Source of the DNA: Rapana venosa
Lineage: Eukaryota; Mollusca; Gastropoda; Neogastropoda; Muricidae
Assembly: GCA_028751875.1 (NCBI GenBank)
Contig: CM054158.1
Span: forward strand, 50,082,009-50,146,008
Length of the DNA: 64,000 nucleotides
Direction of reading: 5' to 3'
A model generated the notes under the pieces. It saw only the letters and a program-made list of their open reading frames with translations, was not told where the DNA came from and made no database searches. This document shows positions 1 through 11,359 of the stretch, piece by piece (position 1 is the stretch's first letter; each line of letters starts with the position of its first letter). The position numbers were made by a program, and so were the translations under genes.

Positions 1-1590
1 ATCCCCCTTTTCTGTCTTGTTTTGAAGGCTGCTGTTTTTCTGCTAGGGCTTTGTTATTATTATTATTATTCTGTATGGTAGAGTGTTGGTGTCAGTATTC
101 TTTTTCTTTTTACCCCCCCCTTTTTCTCTCTTTCTCAAATCTTGCTGTCACTGTACCCGATTCTGTTTTCCACACTACACAGAGCATATGCTGATTGGTT
201 GGTCGTGTTTTGGCGTACGTTATCAAGAGTCAGCGTATTTGTGTCTCCTTATGTGGGAAACGGAGCCTTGCAGAGGCCATTGACATCATTCTTCACTTCG
301 TGACAGAGGTTCTGACTTGCATCAGCGTGTGTAGATTTTTTATATTTTTCTGTTGTTTGTTTACTTTTTTACGGAAGATTATCGCGCGTTAAACGTTACC
401 ATTGTAGTAGAAGACGGCTGTAGGACTAAAATGCACACTGTTACTTAGATCAAAGGATTCCAGCCCCCCCAGTGCTTGTCATGAGTAAGTGGAAAGTTGA
501 TCAGTGTGGAATGCAGAACGTCGCTGTTTACCGTCCCATGTTGTTAACACCTCACTGACTGGGAAAAAGCATAGTTCAGAAACGCGCTGGAAACGGTTAA
601 AATGCCCCATTGTGTGCACGATTATCAGGTGGTGAATTACAATCATGCTGTCCTGTTTTCAGCCTTCTTGAAAACAGAACAGCGCTTAAAGGATGCTCCG
701 TTTATTTGATTTTTTTGTTTGTTTGTTTTTATTTGATTTTGTTTTGTTTTTTTGGCTTTCTCATTAAACAAACAGCCAATACATCGGAAAATAAATCAGA
801 AATTGAAAAAAAAACAAAAGTTAGCAAGAAAAACAATTTAAAGGATAAATCTGAAAAATAAAACGTGTTCTAAGTCGGTGGTATGTAAAAAAAATTCTGT
901 GGCAACAGGTAAACCTAGAGCATGAAATGCCTTGTTAGATTTTTTTTTCCTGTTAAAAAAAAAAAAAAATCCATCTCTTATTCACTCCTGATAAGACTGT
1001 ACAGGGACTGTGAGCAGAAAGGAAAGAGGGGTGAAAAAAAGTGGTCATAACATTGCGATCCACCATGTCATTTTCATTAAAAAATTTATATAAAACATAC
1101 AATTATTTATTGTTTCACATCATCACAATAGTCTCTTTGCTTCATGTAGTTGGCTTACTCTTAAGTTTTTTTGGCGTACATTTATTTCAGCATTAACATA
1201 GTTTGTTTGGTCGTAGTGTTAGGACTAATATATATATATATATATAACCGTTTGTTGTAGAAACAGTCTAGGAGTCGGAACCTCTGTCACGAAGCACACT
1301 GCATTAACAACAACAACAACAAAAAAGCTTCTTGTTGCATCTAGTTCATTGTACAAATTTTCATGTAAATGATGTCTTTGTACTGTAATTATGTTCTGAT
1401 TATGGATGAACACATGTTGAGACAAATACACTTGCCTTTGTCTTACTTGAGCGTTTGAGACTTGTGCGCTTGGGAAACATTGTGTGGGTGTCTTTTTTTG
1501 TCTTTTTTTAATAGTGCTATGCAGACTGAGAAATGATTCAGACTTCAAGGTCACAGGTCCAGATTTTTTATTTTAAAAAATTATTTTTTT
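1..1590. other. AT-rich intergenic DNA, no gene seen
   Basis: All reading frames are short and low in complexity, and none resembles a protein I know. The stretch holds homopolymer A and T runs, a short TA run near 1231-1247 and an AAC run near 1303-1322. I see no RNA gene or promoter. Confidence 0.6.
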
Positions 1591-1599
1591 ATGTTCCTT

Positions 1600-1975
1600 A
1601 GCTAGAGCTCCAAGGTTCACCAATGGTGAGATTTTTTGGCGTGTGCGATCATTTCCACCGTTAAGGTAGCCACATTCTGACTTCAGAAATACAGTTGGAA
1701 ATTATTGTATCTTCCCATTTTGCCAAGACAATAACTGGGAAATACACTCTTGTTCTTTGTCATTTTCAACTGGCGTGGCTTTTGTTTGACATGGACAAGT
1801 CCGTAAGCACACGGATCCAACTGGTTTAGAGTCTCCTCGGAAAGACTTTGACATTCAGTTCGATTTTCCCGTCAAACTGGGCAAGAAAGAGCAAGGCTGG
1901 GGAATCAAACCGAGAAGCTTATGGTTTACTTGTTAACAGGCGAATGTCTGAATCATCCTGCTGCCTTCCTTCTTG
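1600..1975 (-). repeat. SINE family B, near full length, reverse orientation
   Basis: The left end shares a block (gctagagctccaaggttcac, then tggtgagattttt and ggtagcc) with copies near 2940, 25350, 34220, 35465, 44730 and 51780. The right end carries the complement of a tRNA B box (ggaatcaaaccgag, decayed). The plus-orientation copy at 49940-50350 shows the tRNA-like head most clearly. Boundaries are approximate. Confidence 0.7.
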
Positions 1976-2048
1976 TACAGCTCTGGATGAATTTACAGTT
2001 TTACCTGGGGGGGGATTGTGCTCTAAAGGACAGTGTGTTTAAAAAAAT

Positions 2049-2386
2049 CAGACAGGATGGCCTAGTGGTTAGAACATTGAGCTCGCAATCTGACGACCCG
2101 GGTTCGATTCCCGTTTAAGGGGGATATTTTCCCCTGGAGTTAACATCAGTGCAGACTCCACTCTCCCCAACAGTCCTTCAGATGAGACTATAAACCGAGG
2201 CCCTGTGTGCGAACGCATGCAGAACATCTTGCGCACACGTTAAATCCTGTTCTTTTTATAAGAGGAAGCCATTGTGTGCTGGTTGGAACACATGACAGAA
2301 TTTACAAAACCGCATACACACAGGGACTGGATGTTTAAAAAAAAGCACATAAGTGCTTATTCCATTATCCTCTATATAAAATAGTA
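2049..2386 (+). repeat. SINE family A, full length, tRNA-derived
   Basis: The head has an A-box-like stretch (ggcctagtggttagaac) and a clear B box (gggttcgattccc). The body carries the phrases cctggagttaacatcagtgc and gactataaaccgaggccc, and the 3' end reads gtgcttattccattatcctc. At least ten full or partial copies occur in the window on both strands, so this is a mobile family and not a functional tRNA gene. Confidence 0.85.
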
Positions 2387-2929
2387 AAATAAAATAACAT
2401 TTCAGCTAAATCCCAAATCCTCACCTGCAGATTGTGTTGGTGTGTGCGTGTGTGTTGATGTGTGTGTGTTTTTGTGTGTGTGTGGACCAAGAGGAAAAAA
2501 GATGGAATAGAAAAGCCAAGGATTTTTTTTAATGTTGGTTTTAAAAAAAATAACTTACACTTCTGTAACCATTTCATTACATCACATCAGACAGTTCAAT
2601 CATTGTCATTTCAAAACAGAAACTTCCAAATATAAACGCCTTCTCAAAAGTCTGTATTGCACAAAACAACACATTTTTAAAAAAACAAAACCATCCCATA
2701 ATCTGGCCTACCCTACAAACAAGTCAAGAACAAAGTATAGATTTAACAACTCAGAAGGCAAGTGATTCTTAATTTTTTTTAAATAATTATTAGTTCCTTA
2801 GGCTTGCTTTTCATTAGAGGATGTGAAAAAGAAGTTTGTGGCTTCAGGAAAGCCTACGAGAAGGGGGGGGGGGGGGGGGGGGGGGAAACATGCCCGATTT
2901 CTGTGGTTATGGTTTGGAGTTTTTGCTTT
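2387..2929. other. Low-complexity DNA with a 23-G run
   Basis: It contains a GT-rich run near 2437-2483 and an uninterrupted run of 23 G at 2863-2885. No coding signal is seen. Confidence 0.6.
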
Positions 2930-3045
2930 GTTTGTACTTTGGCTTGAGCTCCAAGGTTCATCAGTGGTGACATTTTTTTATGCAACCGTTTTGGGTCATC
3001 ATGAAGGTAGCCGTATGCCAACTTCAGGGATAGACTTCTGTTCAA
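2930..3045 (-). repeat. SINE family B, 3' fragment
   Basis: The block gagctccaaggttcatcagt followed by aaggtagccgtatgccaactt matches the 3' part of family B. The tRNA-like head is missing. Confidence 0.6.
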
Positions 3046-4465
3046 GGTGAAGCAAACTCGAGACTCAAAGACTACAATTTCAAATGGCCCAACTAAAATT
3101 CTGTGACAAACAAGACGCTAAAATAAAAAAAATGAAACGACATAGCAACTTGCGCTGAAACAAGCTATTCAAGTCACAAAAACGTGCATGATGCAAGCGT
3201 GATATAACCTCCCTACACAAATCCTATCAAACATAAAATAGATATACGCACGCATTTATCCCACTTACTCCCAGATACATACACAGTTGTTTCCCTTTTG
3301 CTCAGCACTACTCGTGCAGACTTTAAACTCCTCCCTCCTCCCCCTCCCCCCTGTCCTAGAGTAGGTCAGTTGTGGCATGGATGGCACCAACATACCTAGC
3401 ATGAATCATGCATCCTGCTGCCTGAAGAAGGACGAGCTGCTCCAGGTTTAATTCGCACAAGACACATTGCCCTACCTTTAAAAAAAAAAGTTTATGTCGC
3501 CAACAACTTCTCAAGGAATTACGGAAGAAGTCGAGTCGACATAGCCTACCTCTGCAGCAAACTATGTACGAGAGCAGCAACTGCATAATGGGAAGTGACT
3601 ACCTCAACTGAGACTCGTGGGTGGGGGGATTATTTTCACAACATATTTCAAAAATCCTTCTCCATCAAAAGACTCAATTCCAGACTGGAGAGAAGAAAAA
3701 TCTTTAGGAGGTCAGTGATATTGAGTTTTGGGAAAAGCTTTTTTCCCAGATGTGGAAATGTCCTGGAATTCTCATATTGTCCACATCAAGAGAAAGTGAC
3801 CATAACCCTTTAAAAAAAAAAAGGGGGTGGGGTTGGGGAGGCAAACAAACATCTGTAGTGAAAATAAGAGTTAAACGTGAGACCAACATAACCCCCTTAA
3901 ATTTGTAGACGTTGAAAATGTATCAGATCAAAGTTAGTCCCCCTTCTCCACGAAATTATATTCTGAGACATGGTTAATTCCCTTGAATCACTTCACCTGG
4001 TGGCGGCACATTTGATTAGCAAAGAGAAAACCTCAGAATAGCCTTGCTTATAATCAACGAAAGTTGGCAGACAAGAACAATTTCAAACTTGGATAGAATC
4101 AGCTCTTAAAAGATGCAACTTTGAAACATGAGAGGCTTGTGTTCTGAGAAGCTATATGGTAAAGAAGAAGCACAATCATTTATTTACTCTTACAATTTGG
4201 TGATGAGTGACAGAGGAAATTCATCAGGTACAGGTTTTGTTTCAATACACATATTTTCAAGCTTGATGGAATACCAACAAATTCCATTAAATTTAAACGC
4301 ATTGTGATGAAAGGCGTTAGTTTAGTAGAATTTTCATACAAGACTATCTTGTGTAACTACTGACTAATAGTAATAGGAGGCACCCAATACAGCATGAACC
4401 CACTGACATTATGGTCTGCAAATACTTTCAATTGCACATATTCTTGAAACCTATTACAACGCACT
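3046..4465. other. Intergenic DNA, one SINE E scrap
   Basis: About 3375-3450 resembles the family E phrase seen near 29700-29790 (tggcatggatg, cagcatg, aggtttga-like). The rest is ordinary AT-rich sequence without coding frames. Confidence 0.5.
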
Positions 4466-4862
4466 TGAAGGCCAGGTCAGCACTGTCAGTAGTAGAAGAT
4501 GAGCCATTACATCACGTCAGCACTGTCAATAGTGGAAGGTAAGCCATTACGTCACGTCAGCACTGTCAATAGTGGAAGGTAAGCCATTACGTCACGTCAG
4601 CACTGTCAATAGTGGAAGGTAAGCCATTACGTCACGTCAGCACTGTCAATAGTGGAAGGTAAGCCATTGGGTCACGTCAGCACTGTCGATAGTGGAAGAT
4701 AAGCCATAACGTCACGTCAGCACTGTCAACAGTGGAAGATAATAAACCATTGTCACGTCAGCACTGTCAACAGTGAAGATAATAAACCATTGTCACGTCA
4801 GCACTGTCAACAGTGGAAGATAAACCATTGTCACGTCAGCACTGTCAACAGTGGAAGATAAG
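4466..4862 (+). repeat. 40-bp minisatellite, about ten copies
   Basis: The phrase cactgtcaatagtggaaggt recurs exactly 40 bp apart (4521, 4561, 4601, 4641). Each central unit contains acgtcacgtcagcactg and ends gaaggtaagcc. The last four units are shorter and read cactgtcaacagtg with taaaccattg. The array ends where a LINE remnant begins. Confidence 0.9.
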
Positions 4863-5340
4863 CCAATCTGCTGTGACAGCATTAATAATCTGTCAAAGTG
4901 TGGTCAAGCAAAAGACCAATCGGTTCAACACCATTTTGAAAGTACAGAGGCCTACCTAAAAACCTTAATGTTAGAACTGTCAAAACACTATTCTGGCCTG
5001 TATTGCTGTAAGGGTCAGAAGCCTGGACACTACAAACATTGGAAAGAGACAAAAACAAAAATCACAGTGGAAATGTGTATCTACAGGCTACTTGTAAAAG
5101 CCAAAACCAGACAGACAGACAGAACAAATGAAAGCATTGTTGATGAACTCCCAGTGCAAAGACAAATATGATGACAGCAGTTCTCCAAGGTAAGGTTGAG
5201 GCCAGAAGCAAAAGAGGCATACCACCAACATCCTACATTGCCAAAATCATTGAGATGAGTAGTCTTTGGGGTCTACAACAATGTTTCTGGGACGCCGTTA
5301 TATAGATTAAATGTCCCACAGACGCTAGAGTGTCTCAAAT
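4863..5340 (+). pseudogene. Decayed non-LTR retrotransposon, RT C-terminal part
   Basis: Translated fragments in several frames (a CKGQKPGHYKHWKETK-like stretch, then NESIVDELPVQRQI, then a frame-broken LQGKVE..RSKRGIPPTSY-like tail) match the C-terminal region of endonuclease-reverse transcriptase proteins. The copy at 28871-29190 on the other strand shows the same two phrases in one frame. Stops and frameshifts mark it as dead. The exact clade is uncertain. Confidence 0.7.
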
Positions 5341-6044
5341 CGAACCTTGTTACAACCTGAACGTATCAAACTGTTTAGCGTGGGTTGAACGCACCAAACA
5401 GTTGAAGATTCTGAGCTCTTTGTTTAGATGCTTTTCATGTGGGATGCCAATGATAGAGTGAAGTTTTGTACGGTTTGTTGAGCCTATTCTTCAGTTCCTC
5501 TGCTGTCTTCAACAAAGCAAGACGTGATGTGTGGGCAGAGGGTTCTATCCTCCTCTGATTCTGAGGATGGTGGAGGGATGGGAGGGTGGGGGGGGGGGAT
5601 TGGGGCCCAGTGAAGTTTTGCTGGGGTAAGTGATTTTACAATATTATATTTGTGGAGGAGAGGTGACTGAAGATTTTGAAAAAAAAAGTGTTTATAATAT
5701 TTATGCGACATTATAGATCTTATGAAAATGTCTCTGTCTTTTGTAAAACGCTTGTATAGTAACAAATAATATTAGTTATCCAAAATTGACAGTTTTAAAG
5801 TTCTACATCTTTGATGATCCGTAAAGAAAATAGTTATGCACCAGCAGAAGATTACATATGCACGTTTAAGATCCCGTCATTCATGCCAGCGTTCGGTGGA
5901 ATACGGAAACCGAACGTGCCCAGCATGCAACCTTTTCAATGAAATGAGCTGCTCTGAAGTCAGAATGTGTTGATGTCAGCTTAGGCCAGCAGGCAGACCT
6001 CCTGCTAAGTTACAAGCACAGGAGAAGACCAGGCACTACACACC
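5341..6044. other. Intergenic DNA with a SINE E fragment
   Basis: About 5865-5995 (ccagcgttcggtggaatacgg, cccagcatgcaa, gagctgctctgaagtcagaa) matches the family E copy at 52440-52745. The remainder is AT-rich with no gene. Confidence 0.55.
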
Positions 6045-6155
6045 CTGTCCGGTGGGAACAGACGACAACATTGACAAAACTGCATACACATAGGGACTGG
6101 ATGTAAAAAAGCACATAAGTGCTTATTCCATTATCCTCGATATAAAAGAATTTTT
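6045..6155 (+). repeat. SINE family A, 3' fragment
   Basis: It contains gcatacacatagggactgg and gtgcttattccattatcctc, the last third of family A, and lies just before a GA microsatellite. Confidence 0.75.
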
Positions 6156-6173
6156 TTTAAAGTAGGGGGTTGC

Positions 6174-6345
<172 letters not shown>

Positions 6346-6594
6346 TTTAAATCAAATCAAATGACATCAGGTTTTTTTCCCTGATGATGATGAATAAGCA
6401 GTCATGTGCTTTTTTGTTGTTGCTTTTTCTTCTTTTTTTTTAAACATCCAGTCCCCGCCATTTTCAGGAATAACACCATGATAAAACAAACAACAACAAA
6501 TAATAATGATAAAGCAAACAAACAAACAAAGAACAACAGCCAACAAAGGAAAAAGCACACACAAATTTGACTTGACTTGACTTGACTTGACTTG

Positions 6595-6659
<65 letters not shown>

Positions 6660-6761
6660 GCCTATTTAATGACTATGAGTAATCTCCCTCTGTCTATGAC
6701 AGCTTCCTTGTAACAGAACAGGATATACACTGTATTAAAAGTTCGCACTTTTCCTTCTGGT

Positions 6762-6793
<32 letters not shown>

Positions 6794-7229
6794 ATATGAC
6801 CTTTATATTCATAGCGCACTACTAAAGCATCCACAGAAATAAAACCACTTTTTGTGAAACACTGACCTCTGACTCAAAACTCATACGATTTTGCACAAAT
6901 CTGGTAGGTTTAATTTTTTTCCCCAGCAAAACATTGTACGGCCTCAGTCCTTTGTCAGCTGTTTTCTTCCTAACCAAAATATGCATGGGACTGTAGAAAC
7001 ACAAGCAATCATCATTTTGATGATCATTTCCCTCTTTCTCGTCACTACCTGGTGTTAATCTATGGCCTCAACGCCGAAAACAAGCACACGGCGCATTTGT
7101 TCATACTTTTAAAAGATCTGTGAAAACCAGCAAAGATTGTGTGTTTTTTTCTGACTGGCACTCTCTATAAGATACTACATCACCCAAAAATTAACCCTGG
7201 AGTGTAGCCAACAGGTTTGCTCTTCACAA
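6346..7229. other. Simple repeats and AT-rich spacer
   Basis: It contains five tandem TTGAC pentamers near 6569-6596, a GA run at 6603-6654 and a 31-C run at 6763-6793. No gene is seen. Confidence 0.7.
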
Positions 7230-7275
7230 AAGCCCCGGAAGTTGTCATACCCATGCCTTGCATAAAATCACGTGA
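7230..7275 (+). promoter_or_regulatory. Candidate promoter of the F-box gene
   Basis: An ETS-type site (CCGGAAGT, 7235-7242) lies 25 bp before a palindromic E-box (TCACGTGA, 7268-7275). Both are common in animal housekeeping promoters. A strong 5' splice site follows at 7445. The transcription start is not visible, so the assignment is inference. Confidence 0.4.
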
Positions 7276-7444
7276 CTACGTATTTCCTGTGGGAGCTTTG
7301 AGTTAGCCTAGGCCTAGGTATTTCAAGCTGGTTTAGGCTCAAAGATCGCTGGGCTGTCGTGGTATACAGTTCCTAAATTAGGGTTATAACATAATCAAAA
7401 GAAAAGACATGTAGATTTCCACACTGGTTTCAAGGAAAGCATTG
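7276..7444 (+). other. Candidate 5' non-coding exon of the F-box gene
   Basis: The segment ends in a near-consensus donor (gtgagtatg at 7445). The next good acceptor on the same strand before the F-box reading frame is the pyrimidine tract and AG at 11216-11217. Neither the 5' end nor the splice is proven. Confidence 0.35.
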
Positions 7445-8737
7445 GTGAGTATGCCTACTCTTAGGCTTAAATATTGATAGTGGTGTACTGGACATAATTA
7501 GTGTAAATGATTCCATTGAATTGACTGGTTGGGGTGATTGATCAGTTTTGGGGGTGGATGTAATATATATATCATTACCTGTTGTTAATTCTTCTTTTTA
7601 AACTTTCAGGCTATCTGCAGTAGGGTTATTGTTGTTTCACTATTTTTCTTTACATGTTTCAAGTTGACTCTTACTATCTATGGGCAGCCCTTCTTTCACT
7701 GCTTGAGTGTTTCAGCCTGCCGGAAAGTAGTGCCTAGGGGGGAAAATCACATGCTTTTGACAGGCCTGATCTTAGGAACTATCTGAAGTAAAGAATGGAC
7801 ATGTATAAAAATTATGAGGAAATAAACATTGATGTTCACTTATGTGCTCTGAGATGTTCGTTTGTGTTTATGATATGCCATGGTGTGACAACACAACAAT
7901 TCCAAATACACAGGTCTACTCTTTCACATAAATCGAAGCGGCCTGATGTACTGGTAGCGGCCATTATTTGAGCGAGTGAATCGGTATGGATAGAAAATCA
8001 CTACCTACCATGTGCTCATTGCTCTGCATGGATTTAAAAATAGGCGAAAATAGAAGAGCACATTCCAGCTTTAATTCGGTGTAATTTTTGTTCCTAGATC
8101 CGAAAAGCTTAAATCAATTAAAAATCGGATGTTTAATTAAATCCTGGTTGCTGTTCAGTCCATGATAGGAAACATCCAACGAAGTATAGGCCCTACTTAG
8201 ACATTAATTGTGTGCTTGAATGAAAGGCCATTCTTTGCTGAATCCAATGGTGTATCAAACTCGATGATTGGTTAAGTACAGTTCCACCACGGGCCAAAGT
8301 GAAGGTATCACCAAGCCATAAAAACTGGCGGAACAGAGTAAAAGAAGGGAAACCCTTCCACTGACCCAGTCAAAATAGGTTTAAAACGTCACTGAATTGC
8401 AGGACAAACTTGGCAAGTTAAGGCGTTAAATATCAGGTTAAGACCTGTATTAAACAATCCTTAAATTCATTTTGCTTAGTATTGGTAAAAAAAAATTGTT
8501 CCTAAGATACTGCTAATGCTAGGCACAATCTTTGGTCAAGTTCCACCTTTGAGTTTGAAGGATTAGTTTTTCTGTTTGTTTGGGTTGTTTTTTTTAACTG
8601 GAAAAATGATAGAAATCGATACCATTCATTGGTAAATCTAACATTGATTTATCGATATGAGAGCTAGTTATTGAATTAATTCCACGATTTAACAGAAAAT
8701 TGCTAATAGATACATCGTTAAGACTATGAGAGAGAGT
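7445..8737 (+). other. Putative intron 1 of the F-box gene, 5' part
   Basis: AT-rich sequence with no coding frames and no clear repeat apart from short TA runs. Confidence 0.4.
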
Positions 8738-9044
8738 TCATCAAAGGAAGTTGGTCCGGCAGCACATACCCATCAACAGCACACAGATTAAAAAGCTTTT
8801 TTATTATTTTTTTTTTTTATACCACTTTAAGTCACGAGATTTCTCTGCATGAAATTCGGGCTGCTCTCCCCAGGGAGAGCGCGTTTCCACAAGAGGAGCG
8901 CCACCCTTTTCTTTTCTTTTTTCTTGTCTGCAACTGTATTTGTTTCCCATATCAGAGTGGCTTTTTTCTAAGAATTTTGCCAGGGACAACTCTCTTGTTG
9001 CCGTAGGTTCTTTTACGTGCGCTGAAAACTTTGTGTAACACATG

Positions 9045-9075
<31 letters not shown>

Positions 9076-9436
9076 TAGCGCCCAAACCACCACTCATGGT
9101 CTAATGGATGGGGGAAAAGTTTCGGGCCCAAACGGGATTGATCAACGCTGATAAAGCTGACTTACACACAGTGACTATTGAGACAATGCATCATAGCCTA
9201 GGCCTAGTCTTCATTACATGTTTCTTTAAAATTAAAAAGTAATAAACTTATTAATTTCTCAGCCTCCTATTTTTGTTTGTAGATGGCAACTTTTTCCCCC
9301 GGGAAGAGCAGCCCGAATTTCACGCAGAGAAATCTCGTGACTTAAAGTGGTATAAAAATAAATAACTAAAAAAGCTTTCAATCTGTGTGCTGTTGACGGG
9401 TATGTGTGTGTCGGACCAACTTCCGTTTGATGAATA
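8738..9436. repeat. Inverted pair of SINE G copies with matching flanks
   Basis: The left arm (about 8738-8880) reads catcaaaggaagttggtccg, then cagcacacagattaaaaagc, then the reverse of the SINE G 3' end (cgagatttctctgcatgaaat). The right arm (about 9295-9436) is the approximate reverse complement, including gcccgaatttcacgcagaga and ctgtgtgctgttgacgggta. A full SINE G in reverse orientation fills 8790-9115. Because the identity extends beyond the SINE, this is one inverted duplication and not two chance insertions. Confidence 0.75.
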
Positions 9437-10224
9437 ATAAATGAAAGTCATTAAAAAAAATTTAGCTACAGGTGAGACCACCCAAAAATTCAATGAATCA
9501 GTAGAGTAGAACTTTGTGATTTTACTGGGTCTTCTTCTTCTTCTTCTTCTTCTTCGTTGTTCTCTAGTAAATAAACATTCCAAGTTAAAAAAGAAACACA
9601 GAAAAGTGATTCATGCTGCTGAAGTTGAATTTCTACCCTCTGTCAGTTTTGTTTTTTGTCTTATTTACTGGCATGAGCTTCTAACACTTTTTTTTTGAAG
9701 AGTCCCCCCCCCTTTAAAAAAATATATATAACCTGTGATTTGTATCCAGTTTTTGTTTTGTTTTGTTGCAGTGGTGTTAGTGTGTGAATTTCACTGTACA
9801 CTTCACTACATTAAACAAAATGTATGCACAGATCAGTTAGGCCAACACAAGTACACTGTACAGCCAAGTAAACATTCACATGATAAATGTTTATCACAGT
9901 GAGTAAGTTATCTAGAGAACTTAGAGCAATTTTATTACTATCATGAATATATTGTTGTCTTTTTTCACAACTAAGTAATTAATGATCACATGCTGTAGAT
10001 CTATTATAGAATTTATACTTCACTGAGGCTGTACATGTAGACAGTGACTGAGTGAATCATATCTGGTAAGTGGTAACTCAAAACATCAGACTATACCCAA
10101 CTTACTCTAGTCTTTCTCTCAGCCTCATACTGAATATGAATATGTTCTCTTTCTCCCTGCCCCCTCCCCCCCTCCCCCTCACACACATACAGAGTACACA
10201 AACCAACACTTCACACACACACCA

Positions 10225-10225
<1 letters not shown>
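9437..10225 (+). other. Putative intron DNA, no gene
   Basis: CTT microsatellite near 9532-9555, otherwise AT-rich sequence without coding potential. Confidence 0.5.
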
Positions 10226-10296
<71 letters not shown>

Positions 10297-10313
10297 CATA
10301 TATATATATATAA

Positions 10314-10348
<35 letters not shown>

Positions 10349-10349
10349 A
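10226..10349. repeat. TA microsatellite
   Basis: Nearly uninterrupted TA with a few phase breaks, over 110 bp. It is self-complementary and prone to cruciform formation. The Tyr-Ile reading frames here are repeat artefacts. Confidence 0.95.
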
Positions 10350-10522
10350 TCTTACACTTGGGGAAGAGCAAGCTTGATGGTTTTGCTCTTTCAGAGCTAG
10401 TTTCTGACAATACTATGGTAACAATTATTTTTAAAACAATTTTCTCAACCAAGTCTTTTTGCCCTGTAGGAACAAGAATTAGGTCTTTTCAAAGTCATGA
10501 CTATTGGTTGTGTGTGAGAGAG

Positions 10523-10559
<37 letters not shown>

Positions 10560-11217
10560 TTATTTTTATATATCGAGGCAACTCCGTTCCACTGAGTTAG
10601 TGAATATGATTTGCGTTTTATTATTTGAGGTTTATGATTGTAGTCATGTCCCATTTACGTCCGATTTAGGTTCAATATGAAACAGGAGTGCTGTAAAAGA
10701 AGACTGGTGAAAGTTAAAGAACCCTTGACAGCAAGAGAGTTAAGTTCGTTCATGAAGTTCTACATGGGAAAGAATGAAGCCACCCATATTATTGGAAAGA
10801 ACTATGATATTATTATTTTCAACATGTTTTAAAACATGAGGCAATGTTAATGATTGTAATATTATTGCTGACATAGAAACATGTGTAAATATTTTTCCAC
10901 GCTTGTTAAAATTGAAATGCTGTTGTTGGGCGTTCCTGGGTTAAAGCACCTAGGTATTACTATAAATATATCCATTACTGTAATCATCAGTATTATCATT
11001 GTTGTTGCTGTTGTTATTATTGATTATGATAATTAGTATAAGATACATATATATATTATTAAATGGTTGGTGGTGATACTTCTTGTTTCTTTTTAGTCTT
11101 CTTCCTCTTCCTCCTCTTCATCATCATCATCATCATGACCATCATCATAATCTTCTTCATTTTACTATTGACTGACTCTGTATCGGTCTGGTTCTTTTTG
11201 TTTGTTGTTTTTTTTAG
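10350..11217 (+). other. Putative intron 3' part ending in an acceptor
   Basis: It contains a GT run at 10527-10558 and a scrap resembling SINE G near 10690-10745. It ends in a pyrimidine-rich tract and AG at 11216-11217, which I take as the acceptor of the F-box coding exon. Confidence 0.45.
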
Positions 11218-11359
11218 GGTGTCCTTCTCAGAAGCAAGGCAAACCATCTCACTTTTCATAGCCAGGGGAGACAAGCGACGACAGGGGGACTTGCAGCCAG
11301 AGAGAGTGAAATCCTTGCCCTTCTTCTTCTCCTTAGCTGTTTCTGGAAGAGGCAGCGGA

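Noticed and set aside
4466..4862. CRISPR-like array
   Set aside because: Units are contiguous without unique spacers, and the host is an animal; it is a minisatellite.
10070..10600. 176-residue plus-strand frame
   Set aside because: It is mostly TA and GT microsatellite (Tyr-Ile and Cys-Val runs) with unrelated flanks.
11063..11359. N-terminal extension of the F-box protein to an upstream ATG
   Set aside because: That ATG lies before a clear acceptor at 11217, in ATC/TTC simple sequence giving poly-Ile and Phe-rich residues.
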